Below the pieces are notes generated by a model. It was not told where the DNA came from and did no database searches. It saw only the letters and a list, made by a program, of their open reading frames with translations. The position numbers were made by a program, and so were the translations under genes. This document shows positions 12,045-22,254 of a stretch of 64,000 nt of DNA, piece by piece. Position 1 is the stretch's first letter, and each line of letters opens with the position of its first letter. This DNA is from Cyathus striatus. Lineage: Eukaryota; Basidiomycota; Agaricomycetes; Agaricales; Nidulariaceae. The stretch is from contig JAOVFP010000010.1 of the NCBI GenBank assembly GCA_025738555.1, forward strand, positions 3,224,001-3,288,000. The letters are read 5' to 3'.

Positions 12045-12500
12045 CCCCCACTCCAGCTGAACTCCAGGTGGACCTAATATAGTCCAGATATTCTGGATGG
12101 ACTCCAGCTTGTTCAGTTGGAGTCCAGGTGGAGTCCTGGTGAAATGAATATTGTCCAAATGGAGTCCTGATGGAATGGATATTGTTCTGGTGGCATCCTT
12201 TTGAAATATACAGAGTCCTGATGGAGTCCTAATGGAGTCTGTAATTTCCACTGGGTCCTGATATCTTAGGTGTGTTCTTAGGTAAGGGTTCAGAACTCCA
12301 GGTGGACTCCTGATGGAGTCCTGATGGAGTCTGTATTTTTCACTGGGTCCTGATATCTTAGGTGTGTTCTTAAGTAAGGGTTCAGGACTCCAGGTGGACT
12401 TCACAAGAAATTAAGTGTATTAGCATTTGTTTTAATATATTATTATAAGTAAGAGATCAGGACTCCAGGTGAATTCCAGGTGGACTTAACAAGACATGTA
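12045..12500. repeat. Subterminal tandem repeats of D (gtccaggtggactcc type)
   Basis: Variants of ggactccaggtggagtcc and a longer repeat, tcctgatatcttaggtgtgt, occur at about 12259 and 12350. From about 12,500 to 12,735 there is only AT-rich spacer. Confidence 0.7.
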
Positions 12501-12734
12501 GGTGTTTTACAGGGTCTCAATTAATTCTTATACACATTTTCCCACACATTTCAGCATTGATAACAGCAATCTATTATCTCCCTACCACATTTCTATTACC
12601 ACTTGGTTGTCATGCCAACATGATGTGGCTAAGTACTTCCATTATTATTACACTTAGGGGCATTATTACTATAATCATTAATATTACTATTACCTATTAC
12701 ATTTCACACCATATATAAAAATATTACATAGAAA

Positions 12735-13570
12735 TTATATTTCAGTACCATCATCAAGTTCTAGATCTTCACTAATGGTGCTAAAATTTTGGCTGTTCTG
12801 CCATTTTATTACATGTTGAGTATGATGAAAGATCATAGAATGTATGAACCAATTAAAGTTACTTGGAGTCATGCATTTCATTATAGATTCAAATTCACCA
12901 AGCCATGAATTTAGCTGTTCACATGCTTGTGTATTGAATGCTCATTTATAATATCTTTCACCATCTCTATCTTGTGCTATGTAAACAAGATTTGGTGCAG
13001 AACCATCTTGAGGTGCAGGATTACACCACTTTCTACAAAGGTAATTATCAGAGTGATGATTTGTATAGTGATACCCATCCACTACAAAGCGGCTATCTTT
13101 AAACCAATATACTCAACTTCCATTTGCAACTGCTGTTCTAAGAACCTTACATGCATTAGGAAAAACATCTTCCAAGAACTTAAGTATATTGGTTGCTGAC
13201 TCTGACTTCACAAACTTTGTCCATGCAATTACAGCACCACATGGAGCACATATTGTCTCTACACAATAATGTTTTTTGTTTGAAATTTCATTATCTGATT
13301 CATCATGAGGCTGCTGAACATGTTTTCTTCTGGTTTTATTTCAAGATAGATTTTCAGCTGGTTTACGAAGCATTCTTCATGCACCATTTAAGTAGTCTGA
13401 ACTATGTTCTAAGTAATATTTTTGCCACATTTCCTGGTGCTCATTGCAAGCTTGTATATTATTTATCTTTTGATTTGGACAGTCACAAACATGGCATCTT
13501 GCTCCAAATTCCAGGTTATGAACATCACAAAACACACCTCCTCTATGGTTTACAAGTGTATTAGAACAAT
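12735..13570 (-). pseudogene. KDZ transposase relic D, CxC6 and catalytic region
   Basis: The minus strand reads a CxC6-type cluster (GGVFCDVH..CHVCDCPN..ACNEHQ), then HYCVETICAPCGAVIAWTKF, then VDGYHYTNH and CNPAPQDGSAPNLV, then ACEQLNSWLGEFES and a C-terminus ending at a TAA (12735-12737). Compared with B, the stretch carrying the aspartate of YVCIDKA is deleted between FPNA and KVLRT, so a catalytic acid is lost. In-frame TGA codons occur. The short intron found before ACEQLN in B, A1 and A2 is absent: the exons are joined. In the family this is a nuclear DDE-type DNA transposase. The copy cannot be active. Confidence 0.8.
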
Positions 13571-13609
13571 TGTCATATGCACATAAGAGGTTAGAGATGT
13601 TTACAATGG

Positions 13610-14385
13610 AGTGATAGTAGCTAGATTATGTAATAATAACTACTTACTCCTAAAACAACGTAACAGGGTGGCGAGTTTGGAGGGAATTTCGCAGAAGATC
13701 GGTATTAAGGATGCTTCCGGGCAAAAGGGGGTGGAAGGGGGATGTGTAGGAAGGTTAAGGAATAACTAAGTAGTGTTTAGATAACGTCTCTGGCTATGTA
13801 CGAGGCAAACACACAATTCTCTATGAGTTTGCAGTTTCTTCTTACTAGACTCAAATCAAATTGCTAACCAATAATCTCGGAAAATATGCTTTATTTCACT
13901 ACTCTACGTCAAGGTACTTTATAATGGAAGCTGCACGGGGGATAGCTTCCTGTACATGGCAAAACTCGTCTACTATATATACTGCTGGAAATATGGTGGC
14001 TGAAGGTACTGTATAGCTACTGGATAGTTACATTCGGGGTACTAGGCATGGTAAACGACGTCACTGCAAAGGGGAGGCCGTACGCTCACAGAGCGTGCTG
14101 GATAGGGGGTTGAGCATCTGTCATAGAGAGTTTGCGCGACGGGGGATATGGCACCGCGCGCATTCCTTCGGTTGATACGGGATTGGCTATACGCGGATGT
14201 ACTAAGAATAGCTCAGGTGTCGATCAGGGTTCAGGGTGCATCACTTAATCTAGCTATGTCTTGCTTCGCCGGTTTCTCCAAGAGAAGTTGATTGGTTGAC
14301 TTGGGACTTTGGGACTTGCTGAGGTGCCTGGAAAGGCGCCTTGTCATTGCTTGCTTCTCTTGGATATTGATCGCATCTTGGAGTC
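13610..14385. other. CpG-rich insertion or replacement inside the D transposase
   Basis: Base composition changes sharply: many intact CpG (gcgcgacggggg, accgcgcgcattc, cgacgtc), unlike the CpG-poor sequence around it, so it is younger. It replaces the CxC5 part of the transposase. A 10-bp inverted repeat (ccaagagaag at about 14279, cttctcttgg at 14353) is present. I recognise no coding sequence and could not find clean ends. Confidence 0.5.
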
Positions 14386-14620
14386 TAGGTAGAGTCTAGG
14401 TAGAGTCCAGTTGCTTAAACTCAAGCACTTGAGTTCAGTAGAGTTCAGGTAGTCCATGTAGAGTCTAGGTAGAGTCCAGGTAAAGTCCAGTTGCTTAAAC
14501 TCAGGCACTTGAGTTCAGTAGAGTCCAGGTAGTCCATGTAGAGTCTAGGTAGAGTCTAGGTAGAGTCCAGGTAAAGTCCAGGTAGAGTCCAGGTAGAGTT
14601 CAGGTAGAGTCCAGGGATAC
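14385..14620. repeat. Tandem (gtagagtccag) repeats
   Basis: Roughly 11-12 bp units of gtagagtccag/gtctag, with two longer units containing ttgcttaaactca.gcacttgagttcag. The same phrase occurs in the arms of the fold-back at 54459-55853, which suggests the remains of a related element end. Confidence 0.75.
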
Positions 14621-15084
14621 AAGTTTCAGTTGTCCTTCAAAAACTTTTTCTCCTTGTTAAAGGGATACAACTTCAGAAGCTTTGCAATTTTGTCTAGTTT
14701 AAGGCTCAACAAAATAGATCTACCTTTTTCTGTTGTGTATTCAGTGATTTCATCATCTTCAAAGAGGTCATCTGAGTCCATGCCAATTTTTTCCTGAATA
14801 GCTCTAGCAAGTAACCTAATCCATGCAGTTGCATCAACATTTTTTTCTCCCTTTAACTTTGCTTTCTGCTGTCTTGCATGCAGACTTAAAAGATCAACAT
14901 TATCAATTATAGAAAACAATATAAGTAATGTGGAAGAAAGTGTAATGTTGGAGCCAAAATTTGAGAGAATAAATTCACTGAATACATCAAATGGGATGTT
15001 AGGAAATAGTTGTTCTTTTGCTGCAATTACTGGTTGAATAAAAATAAATAGAGCCAATATTGCACTTGGAAACCATTGAAATAG

Positions 15085-15688
15085 GAGCTCTTTACACTTA
15101 CCTGGGCATTCTGTATGGGTCCATATGGAATATGGGAGGTTGAGAATTGGCTGAGGCATCACTATAATGAAGGAAATATTCCATACAGAATTCTTACAGA
15201 TTCTGCACAGATTTATATGGAATGGAAAATTCCATGCAGATTATGTGGAATTCCATAACAAAGACTTCCTCGGAATCCATGTGGACTTTTATTAGTATTT
15301 ATTATACATTTATTGTAATATTAATAAAACAAATTGCATTGGATATATTTCAAACCTAAGTCTACACTATGGCTTAGTCATTGAATATATGGTGTGCTTA
15401 ACCAACTGAGCCAGTGTGTCATTGACACCATAACATAGCCACCAACATGGGGGGAGTGTAAATTACTAGAAAATTAAGGTATTAAACAGATCTTACAGAT
15501 TCTGTATAAATCCACACAGGATCCATGCAGAATATGTATGAAATCTGTGCAGAATAATCACCCCTAATAATAATAATAGCCACTATATAAATTCTGTATG
15601 GTATTCTCACAGATCTGTACAGATCTGTACAGAATTTTCAGATCTGTATGGATTCCATACAGACCTCCCAGGGGAGTGTAAATTACTG
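15085..15688. mobile_element. MITE, internal-deletion derivative of a B-type KDZ element
   Basis: It begins GAGCTCTTTACACTTACC and ends GGAGTGTAAATTACTG, flanked by an 8-bp duplication TGAAATAG (15077-15084, 15689-15696). Its first about 360 bp match 42034-42437 (left end of B), and its last about 240 bp match 49953-50212 (right end of B), so it is the two ends of a B-type element joined. Nearly every CpG of the 42-kb copy is TG or CA here, so it is an old, deaminated copy. It contains a tRNA-like module. Confidence 0.88.
15347..15413 (-). promoter_or_regulatory. Decayed tRNA-like box A/box B module in the MITE
   Basis: On the minus strand TGGCTCAGTTGG (15402-15413) is a perfect box A. Box B reads GGTTTGAAAT, the CpG of the 42-kb copy (GGTTCGAAAC) having changed to TG. 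Confidence 0.6.
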
Positions 15689-15829
15689 TGAAATAGCCAG
15701 ATTATTAATAGCCAGAATAAAATGTGTTGAGTAATTTCTGGCATCAATATAGCCCACATCCAGGTTAAGCACCACAGATATATCTTAAGAGTAGCAGTCC
15801 AACTGAAAATTTACATTGTAAACTAATAC

Positions 15830-16455
15830 AATTTGAATTCAACATACTTACTTTCACTTAGACTTCTCCTTTCTCTCACTAGTGCCCTCATCTTTATCTC
15901 CTTTCTCCTCCTTGCTCTTACCCTTACCCTTTCTCTTCCTTTTCTCCACCTTTTCCTTAAGCCACTTTTTCAAGTCCAAAAATGTATAGTGGTCACTCTC
16001 AAAGCCCCAAAGATCCAAGTCAGTTGGACTCTCCTCATCTCCAGCTAACTATGCCTGCATTGCTGGGAAATTTGCAATTTTGTTGAAATTTGAGTAGTTA
16101 TCATACCAAGCTGAAGATGAAACAAAGACTGAAATAATTTCTTTTTTAGTTGCCTTAGCAACTGGCTAAGACCTATTCTTTTCCATCACATTATGCTCAG
16201 AAATTGCCTCTATACAGGCAATATATTTCTGATAAGCGACTTGAAGTCCAGGTGAAGTACTTTCAACAATAGCCCGGGGAATCTTTAGAACAGCTATAAG
16301 CTCCTCAGTATGTTGCTCTGAGATTCCACTCCTTTGAACCAGAGAAGGGGTGTGAGAGCAAGACACAGCATGAGAACTAGCTGCTGAGCTCCCAGCTGAC
16401 TTAGACTGAATAAAACTTGTCTCATTGTTGACAGGGGGGGTTGCATTTGGCTTAA
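15830..16455 (-). pseudogene. KDZ accessory gene relic D, C-terminal exons
   Basis: The exon at 16166-16455 reads GFKPNATPPVNNETSF and later VAYQKYIACIEAI, matching the B accessory protein (GQYQKYLVTLKYL). The sequence at about 15,835-16,050 encodes a Lys/Arg-rich tail on this strand, like the lysine-rich tail of B. Stops are present. The fold-back at 16460 sits at the first codons of this exon, just after the splice acceptor. No enzymatic domain is recognised. Confidence 0.6.
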
Positions 16456-16459
16456 ATCC

Positions 16460-17930
16460 GAGCTCTTTACGCTCCCCCCCCCCTTTCACGTGAATTTCAC
16501 ATGAATTTCACATGAATGGGTGAATTTCATGTGAACTTCATGTGAATTTCAGGTGAACTTTTTGCATTATTTTTGTTGAATTTCAGTGAGAACACTGCTA
16601 ATAATTTCATGTGAATTTTGCATGAATTTCACTGGAACTTCACTAAGTGACATGAATTTCATGTGAAGATGAAGTGAAAATTCACATGAATTTTTCACCT
16701 GATATTCATGTCACTCAGTGAAGTTCATGTGAAGCTTATACAAGAGTAGAGAGTAATACTGCATGTTGAGTGTGACACCCAGGGCTGAGTGTGACACCCA
16801 GGGCTGAGTGTGACACCCAGGGCTGAGTGTGACACCCAGGGCTGAGTGTGACACCCAGGGCTGAGTGTGACACCCAGGGCTGAGTGTGACACCCAGGGCT
16901 AAGTGTGACACTGAGGGCTGAGTGTGACACCTAGGGCTAAGTGTGACACTGAGGGCTAAGTGTAACACCGAAGGCTGAGTGTGACACTGAGGGCTGAGAG
17001 TGACACCCAGGGCTGAGAGTGACACCTAGGGCTGAGTGCAGTCATCAAACTTGTCACACATGTGTGAAAGTGTGACATATTGGAAAATGTTGGAAAAAGC
17101 GTGACATGTGTGACATGCGTGGGAAAAATGTGACATATTTGGAAAAGTGTCACATACCATAATCATCACATTTGCCGCACTTTCCGACTTTTCCCACGCT
17201 TGTCACGCACGTCACACCTTTTCCCACGTTTGTCACACATGTCACACTTTTTTCCCCAACAGTTTCCAATATGTCACATTTTTTTCCCACGCATGTCACA
17301 CATGTCACGCTTTTTCCAACATTTTCCAATATGTCACACTTTCACACATGTGTGACAAGTTTGATGACTGCACTCAGCCCTAGGTGTCACACTCAGCCCT
17401 GGGTGTCACTCTCAGCCCTAGGTGTCACTCTCAGCCCTCAGTGTCACACTCAGCCCTTGGTGTCACACTTAGTCCTGAGTGTCATACTTAGCCCTAGGTG
17501 TCACACTCAGTCCTCAGTGTCACACTTAGCCCTTAGTGTCACACTCAGCCCTTGGTGTCACACTTAGCCCTGGGTGTCACACTCAGCTCTAGGTGTCACA
17601 CTCAGCTCTGGGTGTCACACTCAGCTCTGGGTGTCACACTTAGCCCTGGGTATCACACTCAGTAGTGTAATGACCTCCAATTTTTAATATGAATTTCACT
17701 GTATTTTCACCTAAATTTCACCTAAAATACATGAAAGTTCATGAACCTATGCTTTTTGGAAAATATTTAAAATCACATGAAGTTCATGTAATTTCATGTG
17801 AATTTCATGTGAATTTATATTAAATAGGTGATTTTCATGTGATTTTCACGTGAATTTCATGTGAATATGTGAATTTTAGGTGAATTTCATGTGAATTCAT
17901 GGTGAAGGGGGGGGGGAGTGTAAAGTACTG
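16460..17930. mobile_element. Giant fold-back element, copy 1 (1471 bp)
   Basis: Ends: GAGCTCTTTACGCTCCCC and, reverse-complemented, CAGTACTTTACACTCCCC, with an 8-bp duplication TTAAATCC (16452-16459, 17931-17938). Nearly the whole element is one imperfect palindrome centred near 17,155: outer arms of (tcacatgaaat) type, next arms of a 19-bp repeat (gagtgtgacacccagggct) in inverted orientation, and a core of gtgacatgtgtgacatgcgtggg and gttggaaaaa motifs. The same element lies inverted at 35308-36719. It has no coding capacity. Confidence 0.92.
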
Positions 17931-17944
17931 TTAAATCCAGACTA

Positions 17945-18595
17945 TAAAATAACACAGCATAAGTAAATTGTACTAGAATAAGAGAATGAAATATATAGTT
18001 ACACTCAGTACTGGCAAAATGTTCACCATCAATCTTAAGCCAGTCAATTTCCTCATCTTCCATAACAGCAGTTTCAAAACTTCCAAGAAGGTTCCAGGCT
18101 TTGTTTTCATAAACAAATAGACAGTGATCAGCAGCTTAAATGATATTAGCATTTGAATAAACTATAAAAGAAAACATACCAAAGAAATATTCAGCTTTTG
18201 CTTTAAGTTTTTTCAAGATTGGTGCAATAGTTAAAGTAAGATTATGCTTTAATGAAAATGATGCCACTCCAGGTACTACAATGGTACTTGAATCTGCATC
18301 AGATACATACAGCCAAACTCAACCCTTGACTGGACCAACTGTAGTGCTTTCAACAGCACTACTGAAGTCAGCAGCATTCAAGTGATTCCCAAATGCATTT
18401 CCTCTGAGAATACCACCTGCTTAGAGTTAGTACATATATATTTATACAAAAGGTAGATTTACTTTTACTTCTAGAAGAACCTTTGGGGCTAATCATAACT
18501 ATATTCAGGGTGTCTACTGTACCTGGTTTACTGGTGGTACAAGGTGGACTGACTGGTGAGCTAGTCATGATAATGTCTACCATATAATTGTAAGT
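17945..18595 (-). pseudogene. KDZ accessory gene relic D, middle exons
   Basis: The minus strand reads MTSSPVSPPCTTSK..GSSRS (18470-18585) and, after an intron, a segment with WLYVSDADSSTIVVPGV and AWNLLGSFETAVMEDEEIDW. These match the B accessory protein (VHMTSPPKKGA; WFFIVDNDSPHWRLLGSYECAIDDNEDFIW). Two AT-rich introns with AG acceptors are visible (near 18,430 and 17,985). The solo LTR interrupts it at 18600. Confidence 0.6.
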
Positions 18596-18599
18596 TTTG

Positions 18600-19355
18600 T
18601 GTTACATACCGATTCTCTTCCTGCTTAGAAGTGGTTGTGAAGACACCCGGAGGGTATTGGAGAACTATAACGGAAACTTGAAGTGAGTATGGGTGCAGAA
18701 ACGTAGAGTAGAAGTGCAGAAAGAACTATGGCTTCAGCTTGTGTGCTGCGCTGCCTGGATATTCCCAAGGAATGATTCGTATTTCGAGGAAGATAATATT
18801 CAACAAAGGAAGATGTTCCAAAGTATAAGAGAAGGCTTCGCCACTACACTAGGTAGCAGGAGAGAAACCCGAAGGAAAACCCGGAGCAGGTTTTTGGAAC
18901 TTAGAGTAGAAAGAAAGTGTACAGAGTTGATATGAATACTGAAGGCTACCTAGTACATTTGGAAGACTATTTATATGTACTAGTAAGACATAGGTACTAA
19001 TCTGGAGACTGAATGCTAAGTGTAAGCAAATGAAATAAAGACTGGGCAAAGAGGAGTAGTGGCGCAAATGACGCGCTCAGAATGAAGAATAAGAAACTGA
19101 ACTACATTGACTATAATGAAACATACGAGTGAAAATGGAAGAGTGGAGTAGTAGTATAATGATGCGGTGAGGCCATCATGAGAGGAACTACATATCCAGG
19201 ATACCTGATAGAAAACCCGACAGGTTCCAGGTACATTCCCAGGTGGGAACATCAGGAAGTATAAACCTGAAGCAGGTATGTTCCGGGAATGGACTAGGTA
19301 TGTTGGAAGGTCATGTGAGAATGTTGGCATGATGTATTCAGACATGGATATAACA
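18600..19355. mobile_element. Solo LTR, copy 1 (756 bp, CpG-depleted)
   Basis: It starts TGTTACATACCGATTC and ends GGATATAACA, with a 5-bp duplication TTTTG (18595-18599, 19356-19360). The same LTR is at 39046-39811 with its own duplication. Most CpG dinucleotides of that copy are TG or CA here. There is no internal retrotransposon sequence nearby, so it is a solo LTR. ORFs inside it are not genes. Confidence 0.9.
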
Positions 19356-19360
19356 TTTTG

Positions 19361-19770
19361 ACAATATTTAGAAATGAGTAATATATACCATCTTTATTCT
19401 GACTATTATCATTTCCATCTGCAAAGAATAATAAATTAATATAAATATAAGTATTACCAAATTGTCCATACCTTTATCCTTACTGGTTTGGTCTTCTGTA
19501 TGTTTTTCTTTACTTATATCACCCCCTTTCAAGATGTTAGCTATAGTAATATAGACAGGATATATTACTTACTATCACTGCTATCTGACTTGTCTTTATC
19601 ACCAACACTTGATTCATCACCTGAATCTTCTTTATTTTCTGTGATATAAGTGTTAGTAAAAATACATATAAGAGCTATCAATTGCAAACCTTTGCTTTTA
19701 CTTTCATTACCAGCTTCAGATTCATCAGATTTACTTTCTTCTTCAACTGTAGAAGATATAAATATTTAGA
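19361..19770 (-). pseudogene. KDZ accessory gene relic D, acidic N-terminal exons
   Basis: Short exons separated by AT-rich introns encode acidic, lysine- and serine-rich sequence on the minus strand (for example EESKSDESEAGNESKSK, ENKEDSGDESSVGDKDK). They match the acidic repeats of the B accessory protein in composition and position. The beginning of the gene is lost: the leader minisatellite follows directly. Confidence 0.55.
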
Positions 19771-19774
19771 TAAG

Positions 19775-20680
19775 ACGACAAGGGGGAGATGATGGCTATG
19801 CTAGATGGCACAGGGGGAGGAGGCAAGGGGAGACAAGGGGGGAGATGACAGCTATGCTAGATGGCACAGAGGGAAGAGGTGAGGGGGAGACAAGAGGGGG
19901 AGACGACTGACACCTTGCGAGACGGTGCAGGGGGAGGAAGTGAGGGGGTGGAGATGAGGGAGGGGAGAGCTGCTCATCCTCATCACTTGCGAGATGAGGC
20001 AGTGGGAAGAGGAGGGGGAAGCATGCTCGTCATTTGCAAGACGAGGTGCAGGGAGAAGGGGGGGGTCAGCTGCTTGTCCTCATCACTTGTGAGATGAGGC
20101 AGTAGGAGGAGGAAAACGCATGCTCATCATTTGCAAGATGAGGTGCAGGGGAGGAGGGTGGGGGAAGACACATGCTCATCATTTACAAGACAAGGTGCAA
20201 GGGAGGAGGGGGAAGCACACTTGTTATTTGTGAGATGAGGTGTGGGGGAAGATGCACACTCGTCATTTGCAAGACGAGGTGTAAGGGAGGAGGGTGTGGG
20301 ACAGGCACTCATCCTTGTCACTGGTGAGACAAGGCACTGAGAAGAGGGGGAAGCACGCTTATCATTTGCAAGACGAGGTGCAGGGTAGGAGGGTGGGGGA
20401 TGTGCACTTGTCATTTGCGAGATGAGGCAGTAGGAAGAGGGTGGAGGATGGGCACTCATCCTTGTCACTGGGAAGAGGGGGAAGCATGCTTGTCATTTGT
20501 GAGACGAGGTGCAGGGTAGGAGAGTGGAGACATTGTATGCACTTGTAACTTGCGAGATGGTGCAGGTGAAGGAGGTGGCATGTTCTCGTCACTTGCAAGA
20601 CGGTGCAGGGGGAGGTGAGGGGGTGGAGACAGCACATAAACTCGTCACTTGTGAGACAGTGCAGGCAAAGGAGGCTAAGG
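19775..20680. repeat. Palindromic minisatellite, D leader
   Basis: Units of 30-45 bp built on CTCGTCATTTGCAAGACGAGG and CATCACTTGTGAGATGAGG, with gggaggaggg spacers. Each core is a 7-8 bp inverted repeat around ATTTGCA/ACTTGCG. It is the same family as 5683-6370 and 60,730-62,420. The open frames across it are artefacts. Confidence 0.85.
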
Positions 20681-20819
20681 TGGAAAGAGTGAAGGGGGAG
20701 AAGATGAGAGAAAAAGAATGTACCTGTAGCCTGCATGTGTTCTCACATGCATGACTTTTATACCAAGCTGCACCTATTATCAATCTTGTAATTGATTTGT
20801 TGCCTGCCAAAATGGATAG

Positions 20820-20965
20820 CTTGAGGTGACGACGTGGGATCGTAGCATGGGCTTGAAGTGATGATGTGGGACCATGAGTGGGCTTGAGGCAATGACATGG
20901 GATTATATGGTGAGCTTGAGGCAATGATGTGGGAGCTTGAGTTGTTGACATGGGAGGGTGAGGCA
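20820..20965. repeat. Short tandem repeat, gcttgaggcaatgatgtggga
   Basis: Four degenerate units of 35-40 bp lie between the minisatellite and the tRNA-like module of D. Confidence 0.6.
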
Positions 20966-21073
20966 CTGATGTGGAAGAGAAAAAAAGTGCTGGGAAAAGA
21001 TGTACTGTATATGGAAAGTGTGGTATTGCTGGTGGTTGTGTAGCATGGTGAAAAGAAATATAATAAGGCTGCT

Positions 21074-21140
21074 TGGTGTAGTGGTATATTGTTCACTCTA
21101 TTCACTTACATGATCTCTATGTAGTGCAAGGGTTCAATTC
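21074..21140 (+). promoter_or_regulatory. tRNA-like Pol III box A/box B module (D leader)
   Basis: TGGTGTAGTGGT (21074-21085) resembles box A of fungal Gly/Glu tRNA genes, and GGTTCAATTC (21131-21140) is box B. It is followed by an AT-rich stretch. Its position in the element is the same as in A1, A2 and B. Confidence 0.6.
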
Positions 21141-21234
21141 TTGGCTGTCACAAAATTTTTATTCTATATTAATAACATACAACTAGTAATAAGTAACTGA
21201 GCTGGTACATTAGTAAAGTAAATGTAGTCTGGTT

Positions 21235-21480
21235 CCACCATAGATCCAGCTGGAGTCCAGGTGGGTTCTGAAAGGATTTGGTCTGCCAGAATTTCTGCTG
21301 AACTGGCCGGACTCCCACTAACCAATGGATTCCAGCTGGAGTCCTGGTGGACTCCAGGTGTACTTGAACTGGACTGGATTCAAAAAAATTGGCTGGACTT
21401 ACAGCTAAAACAAGTCCAGCTGAAGTCCACTCAGAATTCATGGACTATCTGAAAAATCCTTGGAGTCTGTCCAGATAGTC
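21235..21480. repeat. Degenerate GTCCAG repeats near the presumed 5' end of D
   Basis: Variants of agctggagtccaggtgg occur in both orientations. The expected TTTACACTCC terminus is not seen. Confidence 0.5.
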
Positions 21481-22240
21481 CATGGATTCCACAGGAAAAC
21501 AAGAAATCATTTCTGAGCATTATTCAGGCATCTGCTAAGACTGATATTGATAAGAAAGTTCTCATTAGTGTCTTTATGTCACCTTCCACATATTACTTCA
21601 TGGTTCTTTTCTATAAATATGGACTTTCTAGTTAGTAGTTCGATATTCTTGTGCTAGTTTATTCCAGATTAGCAATAAGACTCATCTTCTTCTCTTATTC
21701 GAGTGTTTAAGTTCGGCTTCGAGTATTTTGCTTGTCTGTGGCTAACAATATTGAACAATTTGGTGATAGACCTACACATGAACAAAAAATGTGAAATAAT
21801 GGTGAAATATGTAATTCTACATCACATCAAACTTACACATCTCAGTCATTAGATGATCATGATTCTTGTATCACTATTGGTTATACTGATATCTTCAATA
21901 CACATTATTGAGTCATATCTGCTTACTCCATATGACTACATGATAGTTTGATTTATTCATACAGAGAGAAAATGAAAACTATCTCAACTCTTACTAATAT
22001 TGTGTTACAATCAGTTTCATTTCTACACTGCCACATGTGTTCATATCTCTGACATATGTTGTTTATACTTATACCCAGACAGCATTGCTTCATCTTTTAA
22101 ACAAGCATACAATTACTGGCAGGATCAACCAGGTAACTACTCAGACAACATCAGGAAGTGGTCCATGCATATGCTATTGCTGAGTATCACCCACTTACCA
22201 TAGTTTTCAAATTTAGATATGTTGTCAATGTCAAAAGTCA
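21481..22240 (+). other. Unassigned sequence with gene-like fragments
   Basis: A stretch near 22,150-22,250 is open in one frame (HAYAIAEYHPLTIVFKF), and 22,000-22,200 is open in another, but I recognise no family. It may be a piece of a retroelement or host gene trapped between D and A1. Confidence 0.3.
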
Positions 22241-22254
22241 AATTACATCACTGA

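Larger units (their letters stand above)
14626..15730 (-). pseudogene. KDZ transposase relic D, N-terminal region (split by a MITE)
   Basis: The minus strand reads a very hydrophobic start (FWLLIIWLFQWFPSAILALF), then FPNIPFDVFSEF, then LLSLHARQ and an acidic segment to about 14,630. This aligns with the B transposase (FPDISFKTFSKF, LLSLHARQ). The MITE at 15085-15688 splits the hydrophobic segment; removal of the MITE and one copy of TGAAATAG restores the frame. The hydrophobic N-terminus occurs in B as well and is odd for a nuclear enzyme. The start codon is uncertain. Confidence 0.7.
12027..21480 (-). mobile_element. KDZ relic D (CxC5/CxC6 class), nested in A1, opposite orientation
   Basis: Its 3' terminus CAGTACTTTACACTCC starts at 12027, in the coding sequence of A1, and is followed by tandem (a)gtccaggtgga repeats (12,045-12,500). 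The transposase relic reads on the minus strand at 12,735-15,730 and the accessory gene relic at 15,830-19,770. Then come a leader minisatellite (19,775-20,680), a tRNA-like module (21,074-21,140) and GTCCAG repeats to about 21,480. I could not find the 5' terminus or a matching duplication of ATATATGG (12019-12026), so the right border is approximate. It contains a MITE, a fold-back, a solo LTR and the 13.6-14.4 kb block. Confidence 0.6.

Noticed and set aside
16711..17567. ORFs with repeating HTQPWVSHSALGVTLS-like products
   Set aside because: They are translations of the 19-bp arm repeat of the fold-back; the mirrored set at 35,652-36,443 proves it is repeat-driven.
16460..17930. LTR retrotransposon or virus-like hairpin
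   Set aside because: The 8-bp duplication, inverted termini and lack of coding sequence fit a DNA-type fold-back element.
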